The notes beneath the pieces were generated by a model. It saw nothing but the letters and a program-made list of their open reading frames with translations. It searched no databases and was not told where the DNA came from. Source: Pleomorphomonas sp. JP5 (GTDB lineage: Bacteria; Pseudomonadota; Alphaproteobacteria; Rhizobiales; Pleomorphomonadaceae). Taken from it: a stretch of DNA of 37,664 nucleotides. This document shows, in pieces, positions 20,386-28,413 of the stretch. Position 1 is the first letter of the stretch. Each line of letters starts with the position of its first letter. The position numbers were made by a program, and so were the translations under genes. The DNA lies in assembly GCF_023721815.1 (NCBI RefSeq), contig NZ_JAMDLI010000011.1:1-37664 (forward strand), given 5' to 3'.

Positions 20386-21320
20386 AAATCAGAGGTTTGC
20401 TCATCGCTACCGTCGCCGCCGCAAGCGTGCTGGGCTTCTCGGCCAGCGCCATGGCCGCCGACTACGCCATCGTCCTCAAGACGCTGTCCAACCCATTCTG
20501 GGTGCAGATGAAGGACGGCATCGAGGCCAAGGCCAAGGAACTGGGCGTTGAGGTCGACATCGTCGCCTCGCCGTCTGAGGAAGACTTCCAGGCCCAGCTT
20601 CAGCTGTTCGAGGACATGCTGAACCGCGACTACAAGGCCTTCGGCTTTGCTCCGCTGTCGCCGGTCAACCTCGTCAACCCGGCCGCTGCCGCCTACAAGA
20701 AGGGCAAGCCGCTCGTCAACATCGACGAGAAGGTGGACATGAAGGCCCTCGAAGCCGCTGGCGCCAACGTCGAAGCTTTCGTCACCACCGACAACGTCAA
20801 GGTTGGCGAGAAGGGTGCTCAGTTCATCATCGATCAGCTCGGTGCCGAGGGTGGTGAAGTCGCCATCGTCGAGGGCAAGGCGGGCAACGCCTCTGGCCAG
20901 GCCCGTCATGACGGCGCCAAGGCTGCCTTCGAGGCGACCTCCAACGTCAAGCTGGTCGCCAGCCAGCCGGCCGACTGGGACCGACTGAAGGCGCTCGACG
21001 TCGCCACCAACATCCTGCAGTCCTCGCCCGACCTGAAGGCCTTCTACTGCGCCAACGACACCATGGCGCTCGGCGTCATGCAGGCGGTCCAGAACGCCGG
21101 CAAGGCCGGCAAGGTGCTGGTTGTCGGCACCGACGGCGCTCCGGAAGCCCGCGAGATGGTGGCCGCCGGCCGTCTGACCGCGACCGTCGCCCAGGACCCG
21201 GCCCAGATCGGCGCCACCAGCCTCGAGATCCTGGTCGAGGCCGTCAAGGCGGGCAAGCTGACCGCTGTCGGCGCCGAGCCCAAGCAGGTGGCCGTGGACT
21301 CCGTTCTCGTCACCAAGTGA
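20382..21320 (+). CDS. alsB: D-allose-binding periplasmic protein
   Basis: A 312-residue substrate-binding protein. The Sec signal peptide (about 1-25) ends in SAMA before ADYAIVLKTLSNPFWVQMK. Long stretches match what I recall of E. coli AlsB: KTLSNPFW, NVEAFVTTDNV, GAEGGEVAIVEGKAGNASG, LVASQPADWDR and YCANDTMALGV. This is closer to AlsB than to ribose-binding RbsB. It delivers D-allose, and possibly ribose or allulose, to AlsAC. The ATG overlaps the alsR stop, and an AAAGGGTGGAG ribosome binding site lies inside alsR. Two stem-loops follow the gene. Confidence 0.93.
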   Translation: MKIRGLLIATVAAASVLGFSASAMAADYAIVLKTLSNPFWVQMKDGIEAKAKELGVEVDIVASPSEEDFQAQLQLFEDMLNRDYKAFGFAPLSPVNLVNPAAAAYKKGKPLVNIDEKVDMKALEAAGANVEAFVTTDNVKVGEKGAQFIIDQLGAEGGEVAIVEGKAGNASGQARHDGAKAAFEATSNVKLVASQPADWDRLKALDVATNILQSSPDLKAFYCANDTMALGVMQAVQNAGKAGKVLVVGTDGAPEAREMVAAGRLTATVAQDPAQIGATSLEILVEAVKAGKLTAVGAEPKQVAVDSVLVTK

Positions 21321-21334
21321 TCGGCTTGGCCGGA

Positions 21335-21365
21335 TGAGGCGGTCGTCGCGCATGCGACTGCCTCA
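21335..21365 (+). repeat. First stem-loop after alsB
   Basis: TGAGGCGGTCG pairs with CGACTGCCTCA over 11 bp with one G-U, loop of 9 nt, starting 15 nt after the alsB stop. It probably protects the 3' end of the alsB message from exonucleases. Confidence 0.6.
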
Positions 21366-21373
21366 CTCCTCCC

Positions 21374-21411
21374 CGTCCGGCACGTCACTCCCCCGGCGTG
21401 CCGGACGTTTT
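21374..21411 (+). terminator. Terminator-like second stem-loop after alsB
   Basis: A perfect 11-bp stem (CGTCCGGCACG and its complement), a 12-nt loop, then TTTT at 21408-21411. The short U-run suggests partial termination, letting the binding protein be made in excess over the transporter proper. Confidence 0.65.
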
Positions 21412-21450
21412 CTGAACAGCCGACCGATCGACGGCCCTAGCGAGATCGAC

Positions 21451-23025
21451 ATGTCAAACCTGGCTCCGAACACCGCCGCCCCAACCGGCATTGAAGAAGC
21501 CGCACCGATCGTCCGCATGATCGGCATCGAAAAGCATTTCAACAACGTCGCGGTGCTGAAGGGCGTCAATCTCGACATTCGCCCCGGAGAAGTGCACGTC
21601 CTCCTTGGGGAGAACGGCGCCGGCAAGTCGACGCTGATGAAGATCCTGACCGGCATCCATGAGCCGACCGGCGGCGAGATCGTCCTCGACGGCGTATCGC
21701 GACCGCTGGTCACGCCGCGCGAGGCGAGCGAGGCCGGCATCTCGATCATCTATCAGGAACTCTCCGTCATCAACGAGCTGTCGGCGCTCGAGAACCTGTT
21801 CGTCGGCCGCCTGCCGGTGAAGCGCCATCTCGGCATCCCCGTCGTGGACTGGAAGCTGATGGAAGCCGAAGCGCGGTCCATCATCGGCCGGCTCGGCCTC
21901 GGCGGTCTGGACCTGCACAAGCCGGTCGGCGAGATGCCGATTGCCCATCGTCAGATCATCGAGATCGCCAAGTCGCTGATGAAGAACGTGCGCGTGCTCG
22001 TCATGGACGAGCCGACGTCTTCTCTCACCTCGGTGGAAACCGAGCGACTGTTCGCACTCGTGCGCCAGCTCAAGGCGGAAGGCACGGCCATCCTGTTCAT
22101 TTCCCACAAGCTCGATGAAGTGCGCGATATCGGCGACACCTTCTCGGTGCTGAAGGATGGCGTCTCCACCGGCCACGGCCACATCTCCGAATACACCAAC
22201 GACGACCTCGTGCGCATGATGGTCGGGCGCGTCGTCAAGCAGCGCTTTCTCTCGGAACAGCCGATCGACCACGCGTCGACGCCGGTCTTCAAGGTCGAGA
22301 ACGTCACCAGCGCCGACCGCAAACGGGTTCGCGACGTCAGTTTCGAAGTGCATCACGGCGAGGTCCTGGGGTTTGCCGGGCTCGTCGGGTCCGGTCGCAC
22401 CGACCTCATGAACTGCCTGTTCGGCGCCGAGCCGCGCGCCGCCGGCAAGATCGTCCTCAACGGCAAGGACATCACCCCGAGGAATCCCGTCGACGCCGTG
22501 AAGTCGGGCATGGCCTATCTCACCGAAAACCGTCGTCAGACCGGCTTCACGCCCAACTTCACGATCGAGGGCAACATTGCCGTCACCAAGTCGGTGAAGG
22601 ACGCACCGCTCCGCGGTACCTGGGGCCTCGTCGACCGCAAGGCCGAACGGGTCACCGCCGAAGGGCAACGCAAGCAACTGTCCATCCGGTGCGCCGGCAT
22701 CGATCAGAGCATCCTTGAGCTGTCGGGCGGCAACCAGCAGAAGGTGCTGGTCGGCAAGTGGATGTCGATATCTCCTTCCGTCATCATCTTCGACGAACCG
22801 ACGCGCGGCATCGACGTCGGCGCCAAGTCGCAGATCCACGAAATCATCCGGACGCTCGCTTCCGCCGGCAAGGCGGTGATCATGGTGTCGTCCGAACTCC
22901 CGGAAATCCTGGCCGTCTGCGACCGCGTCGCGGTGTTTCGCAACGGCCGCATCATGGACATCCTCGACGGCGCCACGGCAACGGAGGAATCCATCCTGAG
23001 CGTCGCAATGAGGGACGGCAAATGA
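21451..23025 (+). CDS. alsA: D-allose ABC transporter ATP-binding protein
   Basis: A 524-residue protein with two fused ABC domains, typical of the ribose/allose (CUT2) class. The first domain has Walker A GENGAGKST (about 53-61) and Walker B VLVMDEPTSSLT. Its signature is degenerate (MPIAHRQIIEIAKSL). The second has a degenerate Walker A (GLVGSGRTDL), a full signature LSGGNQQKVLVGKW and Walker B IIFDEPTRGIDVG. This asymmetry is normal for the class. The frame is open from 21334, but earlier codons run through the intergenic hairpins. The ATG at 21451, with a weak GAG ribosome binding site, gives the family length (E. coli AlsA is about 510). It energises uptake through AlsC. Confidence 0.93.
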   Translation: MSNLAPNTAAPTGIEEAAPIVRMIGIEKHFNNVAVLKGVNLDIRPGEVHVLLGENGAGKSTLMKILTGIHEPTGGEIVLDGVSRPLVTPREASEAGISIIYQELSVINELSALENLFVGRLPVKRHLGIPVVDWKLMEAEARSIIGRLGLGGLDLHKPVGEMPIAHRQIIEIAKSLMKNVRVLVMDEPTSSLTSVETERLFALVRQLKAEGTAILFISHKLDEVRDIGDTFSVLKDGVSTGHGHISEYTNDDLVRMMVGRVVKQRFLSEQPIDHASTPVFKVENVTSADRKRVRDVSFEVHHGEVLGFAGLVGSGRTDLMNCLFGAEPRAAGKIVLNGKDITPRNPVDAVKSGMAYLTENRRQTGFTPNFTIEGNIAVTKSVKDAPLRGTWGLVDRKAERVTAEGQRKQLSIRCAGIDQSILELSGGNQQKVLVGKWMSISPSVIIFDEPTRGIDVGAKSQIHEIIRTLASAGKAVIMVSSELPEILAVCDRVAVFRNGRIMDILDGATATEESILSVAMRDGK

Positions 23026-23972
23026 GCCAGCGGCTAAAACTCGGCAAACTTTGGGACATCTACGGGACGCTCTGCATCCTCCTGGTGATCGTGGTGCTGT
23101 TCAGCGCCCTGTCCCCCACCTATTTCACCCGTCCCGAAAACATCGTGCAGATCTTCCTGCAGAGTTCGATCACCATCATGATCGCGCTCGGCGAGTTCTT
23201 CCCGATCCTGATCGCCGGCATCGACCTTTCGGTCGGCTCCGTCCTGGCCCTCACCGGGATGATCACCGCCCAGCTGATGGTGGCCGGCTTCGACCCGACG
23301 CTAGCGGTGCTGATCGGCGGTGTCGGCGGCGGTCTGGCGCTCGGCGCGGTCAACGGTCTGCTCGTCAACTTCACCGGCCTGCATCCCTTCATCATCACGC
23401 TCGGCACCAACGCCATCTTCCGCGGCGTGACGATGATCATCTCCGGTGCCAGCCCGGTGTTCGGCTTCTCCTACGACTTCGTGAACACGGTGACCGGCTT
23501 CGTCGGCTTCGTGCCGGTGCCTGTGATCTTCGCCCTGTCGTTCGCAGTTGTGCTATGGTTCTTCACCGCCAAGACGCGCCTCGGCCGCAACATCTACGCC
23601 GTCGGCGGCAACAAGGAGTCGGCCTTCTACTCGGGCATCGACGTCAAGCTGCACACGCTGATCGTCTTCATGATCTCCGGCCTCTGCGCGGGCCTCGCCG
23701 GCGTGCTCTCCATCGCCCGCCTCGGCGCCGCCGAGCCGGCGGCCGGCACCGGCTTCGAGACCTACGCCATCGCGGCGGTGATCATCGGCGGCACCAGCTT
23801 CTTCGGCGGCAAGGGACGCATCCCCTCGGTGGTGATCGGCGGCCTGATCATCGGCACCATCAACAACGGCCTGAACATCCTGCGCGTGCCCACCTTCTAC
23901 CAGCTGGTGGTGATGGGCGGACTGATCATCTCGGCCGTGGCGCTCGATCGCCTGATCGCCCGCATGCGCTGA
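23022..23972 (+). CDS. alsC: D-allose ABC transporter permease
   Basis: A 316-residue inner-membrane permease of the CUT2 class with about 8-10 hydrophobic segments. Family motifs are IAGIDLSVGSVLALTGM, TGLHPFIITLGTNAIFRG and IIGGTSFFGGKG. The ATG overlaps the alsA stop (ATGA at 23022-23025), so the energy-coupling and membrane subunits are translationally coupled. The upstream open frame to 22758 is a shadow inside alsA. A 130-nt gap with a stem-loop separates it from alsE. Confidence 0.93.
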   Translation: MSQRLKLGKLWDIYGTLCILLVIVVLFSALSPTYFTRPENIVQIFLQSSITIMIALGEFFPILIAGIDLSVGSVLALTGMITAQLMVAGFDPTLAVLIGGVGGGLALGAVNGLLVNFTGLHPFIITLGTNAIFRGVTMIISGASPVFGFSYDFVNTVTGFVGFVPVPVIFALSFAVVLWFFTAKTRLGRNIYAVGGNKESAFYSGIDVKLHTLIVFMISGLCAGLAGVLSIARLGAAEPAAGTGFETYAIAAVIIGGTSFFGGKGRIPSVVIGGLIIGTINNGLNILRVPTFYQLVVMGGLIISAVALDRLIARMR

Positions 23973-24004
23973 TGCAAAGCCAGCCAGCAACCATATAAAG
24001 AGTC

Positions 24005-24034
24005 CCGTCCCGCCTGTTCCGACTGGCGGGGCGG
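24005..24034 (+). repeat. Stem-loop between alsC and alsE
   Basis: CCGTCCCGCC pairs with GGCGGGGCGG over 10 bp with one U-G, loop of 10 nt, and no U-run after it. It separates the transporter genes from the catabolic genes and may adjust their relative mRNA levels. Confidence 0.45.
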
Positions 24035-24102
24035 CCCGCCCCCGCCGCGCCTCCCACGGCGGAGGGATTGCCGGCAAGACCGGCCCAGACCAGGACGACC
24101 CG

Positions 24103-24786
24103 ATGAAGATCAAGATTTCCCCCTCCCTGATGTGCATGGACCTCCTGCGCTTCAAGGAACAGCTTACCTTCCTCGACAGCCATGCCGATTTCCTGCACAT
24201 CGACATCATGGACGGCCATTACGTGCCGAACCTCACGCTGTCCCCCTTCTTCATGGAAAGCGTCGCCAAGGTCTCGAAGCTGCCGATGGATTGCCACCTG
24301 ATGACCACGGATCCGTGGATGTGGGTGCCGATCATGGCCAAGGCGGGCGCCGGCTACATCTCGCCGCAGGCCGAGACCATCAACGCCATCGCCTTCCGCA
24401 TCATCGCCAAGATCCGCGAACTCGGCTGCAAGCCGGGTATCGTGATCAACCCGGCGACGCCGATCGACAGCCTCAAGCACTACATTCACCTGATCGACAA
24501 GATCACCATCATGACGGTCGACCCCGGCTACGCCGGCCAGCCGTTCATCGAGGAAATGCTGGAGAAGATCGCGGAAGCCAAGCGCCTGCGCGAGGAGCGC
24601 GGCCTCAACTTCCTGATCGAAATCGACGGCTCCTGCAACAAGCGCACCTATGCCCGCCTCGCCAAGGCCGGCGCCGATGTGTTCATCGTCGGCACCTCGG
24701 GTCTCTTCCACAATCACGAGGATATCGCCGAGGCCTGGAAGATCATGACCACCGATATCGAGGCGGCCCTCGGAGCCGCGCAATGA
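24103..24786 (+). CDS. alsE: D-allulose-6-phosphate 3-epimerase
   Basis: A 227-residue TIM-barrel enzyme of the ribulose-phosphate 3-epimerase family that converts allulose-6-phosphate to fructose-6-phosphate. The opening KISPSLMCMDLLRFKEQ, HIDIMDGHYVPNLTLSPFF, MTVDPGYAGQPFIEEML and DGSCNKRTYARL match what I recall of E. coli AlsE more closely than Rpe. Metal ligands and catalytic residues are in place: His32, Asp34, His65 and Asp175. Phosphate is bound by the VGTSGLF loop (about 197-202). The start has AGGA eight bases upstream, and the end overlaps alsK by ATGA. Confidence 0.93.
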   Translation: MKIKISPSLMCMDLLRFKEQLTFLDSHADFLHIDIMDGHYVPNLTLSPFFMESVAKVSKLPMDCHLMTTDPWMWVPIMAKAGAGYISPQAETINAIAFRIIAKIRELGCKPGIVINPATPIDSLKHYIHLIDKITIMTVDPGYAGQPFIEEMLEKIAEAKRLREERGLNFLIEIDGSCNKRTYARLAKAGADVFIVGTSGLFHNHEDIAEAWKIMTTDIEAALGAAQ

Positions 24787-25676
24787 GCGTCTTCGCCGGC
24801 ATCGACCTCGGCGGTACGCACACCCGTTTCGCCGTCATGGCGGACGGAGAGTTCGTGCTGTCCGAGAAATACGTGACCGCCGACCTGATGGCGGCTGGAC
24901 CGCAACTCGCCGGAACCATCGCTCGCTACCGGGACGTGGTGAAACGCGCTGGCCTCCAGCCACAGGCAGTGGGGATCGGCCTGCCGGCGACGCTCGACGC
25001 TGCCCGCCGCGTAGTGCTGTCGGCGCCCAATGTCGACGGGCTCGACGGGCTTGACGTGGTTTCGCTTCTCGGGGACGCCTTCGGCGTGCCGGTCGTGGCG
25101 GAGCGGGACGTCAACTTTCAGTTCTTCCATGACATGGCGGCCAGCGGACGGACGCCCAAGGTGGCGCTCGGCGTCTACATCGGCACCGGCGTCGGCAACG
25201 CCGTCTGGATCAACGGCTTCTACACCGGCGCCCACGGCTCCGCTGCCGAGCTCGGCCATATCCCGGTGCCCGGCGCCACGGGCACTTGTGGCTGCGGCAA
25301 GATCGGGTGTCTTGAAACGGTCTGCTGCGGCCGCTGGCTGAAAGGCTGGCAGGAGCGGAATGTCCCGGAGACGCCTATAGCCGAGATCTTCACTCGTCAT
25401 GGCGATCACCCGGACATCGTCAACTTCGTCGAAACGGCGGCCATGGGGATCGCGACCGCCGTCAACATCATCGACCCCGAGCTGGTTTTCCTGGGCGGCG
25501 GCGTCCTCGAAATGCCCGCCTTCCCCTTCGACACCCTGAAGACGCGGCTTCTCGCCCACGCTCGCGCGCCCTTCCCGCGCGACGTGCTTGAGGTGCGGCT
25601 TGCTTCCAACCTCGGCGACAGCGGTGCGCGCGGCGCCTGCCTCTATGTTGCCGGCAAATTCGGAGCCGTCCAATGA
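24783..25676 (+). CDS. alsK: D-allose kinase (ROK family)
   Basis: A 297-residue ROK sugar kinase that phosphorylates D-allose at C6. ATP is bound by GIDLGGTHTRFAV (about 6-18). The catalytic base is Asp109 in VVAERDVNF. The structural zinc site is His159 with Cys169, Cys171 and Cys176 in TGTCGCGKIGCLE. The length is close to E. coli AlsK. It overlaps alsE upstream and rpiB downstream by ATGA, so it is translated as part of a coupled set. The longer open frame starting at 24132 is a shadow of alsE. Other hexoses may also be accepted. Confidence 0.92.
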   Translation: MSVFAGIDLGGTHTRFAVMADGEFVLSEKYVTADLMAAGPQLAGTIARYRDVVKRAGLQPQAVGIGLPATLDAARRVVLSAPNVDGLDGLDVVSLLGDAFGVPVVAERDVNFQFFHDMAASGRTPKVALGVYIGTGVGNAVWINGFYTGAHGSAAELGHIPVPGATGTCGCGKIGCLETVCCGRWLKGWQERNVPETPIAEIFTRHGDHPDIVNFVETAAMGIATAVNIIDPELVFLGGGVLEMPAFPFDTLKTRLLAHARAPFPRDVLEVRLASNLGDSGARGACLYVAGKFGAVQ

Positions 25677-26134
25677 CCGGCAAGCTCAAGATCGTCATCT
25701 CGTCCGACCACGTCGGCATCGACCTCAGAAAGGCCGTCGCCGCCCATCTCACGGCACTTGGCCATGCGGTCGAGGATGTCGGCCCGACGACTGCCGAACG
25801 TACCGACTATCCCACCTGGGGCGAGAAGGCAGCCCGCATCGTCCAGGCCGGCGAGGCCGACTTCGGGGTCGTCATTTGCGGGACCGGCTTCGGCATTTCT
25901 CTTGCCGCCAACAAGCTCAAGGGCATCCGCTGTGCGGTCTGCTCGGAACCCTACACGGCTCGCCTGTCGCGCCAGCACAACAACGCCAACATGTTGGCCT
26001 TCGGCGCCCGCGTGGTCGGGCTGGACCTGGCTCTGATGATCGTCGACGAGTTCTTCGCCGCCGAGTTTGAGGGCGGGCGCCATGCGCGTCGTGTCGACAT
26101 GATCGGCGAGATCGAGACGCGCGAGGGCCGCTGA
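25673..26134 (+). CDS. rpiB: RpiB-type isomerase, probable allose-6-phosphate isomerase
   Basis: A 153-residue RpiB/LacAB isomerase. SSDHVGIDLRK (about 10-20), the active-site Cys69 in VVICGTGFGIS, CSEPYTARLSRQHNNANMLAFG with His102, and EGGRHARRVDMI are visible. The segment after the active site is very close to what I recall of E. coli RpiB, which isomerises ribose-5-phosphate and also allose-6-phosphate to allulose-6-phosphate. That reaction joins AlsK to AlsE, so the operon is complete. In E. coli rpiB is divergent from alsR; here it is the last cotranscribed gene, overlapping alsK by ATGA. Confidence 0.92.
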   Translation: MTGKLKIVISSDHVGIDLRKAVAAHLTALGHAVEDVGPTTAERTDYPTWGEKAARIVQAGEADFGVVICGTGFGISLAANKLKGIRCAVCSEPYTARLSRQHNNANMLAFGARVVGLDLALMIVDEFFAAEFEGGRHARRVDMIGEIETREGR

Positions 26135-26160
26135 TCGGTCCCTCGGACTGATGCCGACAG

Positions 26161-26190
26161 CCGCGCGCCTCAGGACGCGCGGTTGTTTTT
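26161..26190 (+). terminator. Intrinsic terminator of the als operon
   Basis: CCGCGCG and CGCGCGG form a 7-bp stem with an 8-nt loop, followed by TTGTTTTT. It is 27 nt after the rpiB stop and overlaps the last codons and stop of the convergent ribokinase gene. In the opposite direction no U-run follows. Confidence 0.75.
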
Positions 26191-27102
26191 CGCCAGGAGT
26201 CCCTCGACTTCCCCCCGCGTCGGCGCGGCTTCGGAAGACCCTTCCTTGGTGCAGGCGAGCGCGCCCGCCGCCGCCGCGAAGCGGACGGCGCTTTCCACCG
26301 CCATTCCCTCGGCCAGCGCCACGGCCAACCCCGCGGCAAAGCAGTCGCCGGCGGCCACGGTGTCGATGGCCTTGACCGCGAAGGGCGGCACGTGTCCCCG
26401 GAAGTCGGCGCTGTCGACATAAACGCCGCGGGCGCCCATCTTGACGAGAGCGAGCGGCAACCCGGTCTCCCGCAAGCGACGGGCGGCGGCCGCCGCCGCT
26501 TCGACATCGACCGGCGCGATGCCGGTCAGCGCCTCGGTCTCGATCTCGTTCGGCGTCAGTGCATCGAACAGGCGGATTGTGTCGCCCCCCAGGGGAGACA
26601 TCGGGACCGGAGCCGGATCGAGAATGGCGAGCGCGCCCGCCCGACGCGCCAGCTCGACAGCTTTCAGCGTAGCCGGAAATGGGTGTTCGAGCTGGGCAAG
26701 GAGAACCTTCACGCTGGAAAACAGCGGTGCCGCCGCCTCGACCTGCTCTACCGCGAGCCCCGTGTTGGCGCCGGGCACGACGGTAATGGCATTCTCGCCC
26801 TGGCCGTCGATGCCGATAACAGCGATGCCTGTCGGCAAGGATGCGTCAACGGCCAAATTGCCGGGATCGACGCCAAGATCGGTAAGCCGCGAGCGAATGA
26901 ACCCACCGAAAGAATCGGCGCCCACCCGGCCCAAGAAGCGCACGGACGCCCCGAGCCGCGCCACGGCCACTGACTGGTTGGCGCCCTTTCCGCCAAGCAC
27001 CATGGAGTAGCGATGGCCGGTAAGCGACTCGCCGGGACGGGGTGCTCGATCGGCATAGGTGACGATATCCACGTTGACTGAGCCGATGACGATGACGGAC
27101 AC
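26170..27102 (-). CDS. rbsK: Ribokinase-like PfkB-family sugar kinase
   Basis: About 310 residues of the PfkB family. Substrate-side motifs are VIGSVNVDIVTYADRAPRPGE and GGKGANQSVAVARLG. NEIETEALTG follows. The C-terminal signature DTVAAGDCFAAGLA contains the catalytic Asp and the anion hole; AAGD replaces the more common GAGD. The frame opens with a GTG at 27141, but GTG at 27102 has GGAG six bases upstream and starts at the first beta strand. It would phosphorylate ribose or a similar sugar to the 5-phosphate, which RpiB next door could isomerise. It converges on the als operon, and the als terminator lies in its 3' end. It is divergent from a ROK regulator. Confidence 0.87.
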   Translation of the reverse strand: MSVIVIGSVNVDIVTYADRAPRPGESLTGHRYSMVLGGKGANQSVAVARLGASVRFLGRVGADSFGGFIRSRLTDLGVDPGNLAVDASLPTGIAVIGIDGQGENAITVVPGANTGLAVEQVEAAAPLFSSVKVLLAQLEHPFPATLKAVELARRAGALAILDPAPVPMSPLGGDTIRLFDALTPNEIETEALTGIAPVDVEAAAAAARRLRETGLPLALVKMGARGVYVDSADFRGHVPPFAVKAIDTVAAGDCFAAGLAVALAEGMAVESAVRFAAAAGALACTKEGSSEAAPTRGEVEGLLAKNNRAS

Positions 27103-27273
27103 GACGATCTCCAACCGAAGCCTGGAAAGGCGCGAGAACACAACTGGCGAAAGACATGCTGCCGTTAGGGGTTGGCGGAACTATGCTTTCGGCCGTCATC
27201 GTTGTATCGCTAGGACATTCACCCGGAAAGCCGCATTTCGGACGGGTGCAAAGTGAGCACCGGGGACAGGACG

Positions 27274-28413
27274 ATGACGGGAAATCTTCGATCGACGACG
27301 ACGCGCCTTCGGCGCACGCCGTCGCCGATCAAGGATGGGCCAGGTATCAACCACGGCGACATCGCCGATCACAACTCCCGTATCGTGCTCGAACTCCTGC
27401 GCGTCTTCGGCGTTCTCACACGGCGCGACCTTTCCCAGCGTCTCGGACTGACCGAGCCGGCGATCACGGGGATCCTCAGGCGTCTCGAAGGGCGCGGTCT
27501 CGTCACGTCGCGGCGCCAGACCGGTGCGAGCCGCTATCCCGTCACCGAGTTCATGATGCGACCGGAAGGGGGAGTGGCGCTCGGCCTTAGGCTCGCCCGG
27601 CGGGCGACATCTGCCGTGCTTGTCGATGCGGCAGGCAGCGTCATCGCCGAACAGCGCGACATGCGACCGGACCAGTTGATCGCGACCGGCAAGGCGCTGC
27701 TCGCCCAGAAGCCGGCTGAAGCAGAGGTGCTAGGGGTCGGCATCGCGCTATCGCCTGACGATGGGATTCAGCTCGAAGAGGTGCGCACGGCCTTCGCGCC
27801 ACTGACCGTGCTGGCCAATGCCGACAGCGCCACGGCCGCCACGGCCGAACGACTGATCGGCGCGGGCGATCGCGACGGAGGTTTTGTAAGCATCCTCGTC
27901 ACGCGCTCCGGCGTGCGGGCCGGGCTGTCGATCGGCGGCAGGCCTTTCCATGGCATGCACGGATTTGCAGGCGGCATCGGCGCCATGCGCACCGGCCAGG
28001 ATCGTGCTCCACTGGCCGATGGTCTGTCGCCGGACAAGCTCGACGCGGCCATCGCCGCCGGTGGCAGCCGCGAAGCTGCCTTGGCGGAATGGGCCCGGGA
28101 GGCGGCCGACCATCTTCTCGACGCGGTGGTGGCGATTTCAGGCGTGGTGGTCCCCGGCCTCATCGTCATCGGCGGCGACCTGCCGGACGACGCGATCGAT
28201 GCGGTCGTCGCCGAGATCCTGGCCGCGCCGGTGGCGATCGGCGGGCGACCGACAACCACATCCTGGATGCCGCCGCTTTGCCGATCATCGTTGCCGGCGG
28301 CGGGCGTCACCGTTGGCGCCGCATTGCTGCCGATCGTCGAGTTTCTGTTGCCGGACCCAAGACGGCTCCGGGAGGCCCCCGCTCAGACCGAGGGCGTCGC
28401 GGCAAGGGCGTGA
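27274..28413 (+). CDS. ROK-family transcriptional regulator, divergent from rbsK
   Basis: About 379 residues. A winged helix-turn-helix (about 26-82) contains IVLELLRVFGVLTRRDLSQRLGLTEPAITGILRRLEGRGLV, followed by a ROK sugar-binding domain. The ROK zinc motif (CxCGxxGC) and the HxxE-type zinc region are missing, and the catalytic kinase site is not recognisable. It is therefore a degenerate, non-enzymatic ROK repressor. GTG at 27253 is possible; ATG at 27274 just after GGGGACAGGACG is preferred. The divergent position suggests control of rbsK and perhaps of the als genes. Its 3' end overlaps the next convergent gene by 31 bp. The effector is unknown. Confidence 0.83.
   Translation: MTGNLRSTTTRLRRTPSPIKDGPGINHGDIADHNSRIVLELLRVFGVLTRRDLSQRLGLTEPAITGILRRLEGRGLVTSRRQTGASRYPVTEFMMRPEGGVALGLRLARRATSAVLVDAAGSVIAEQRDMRPDQLIATGKALLAQKPAEAEVLGVGIALSPDDGIQLEEVRTAFAPLTVLANADSATAATAERLIGAGDRDGGFVSILVTRSGVRAGLSIGGRPFHGMHGFAGGIGAMRTGQDRAPLADGLSPDKLDAAIAAGGSREAALAEWAREAADHLLDAVVAISGVVVPGLIVIGGDLPDDAIDAVVAEILAAPVAIGGRPTTTSWMPPLCRSSLPAAGVTVGAALLPIVEFLLPDPRRLREAPAQTEGVAARA

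Noticed and set aside
20268-21353. A 361-codon minus-strand frame across the alsR-alsB junction
   Set aside because: Antisense shadow. Its Gly/Asp/Leu-rich translation reads like the complement of a GC-rich coding region.
21454-22839. A 461-codon minus-strand frame
   Set aside because: Antisense shadow of alsA; no ribosome binding site and no recognisable domain.
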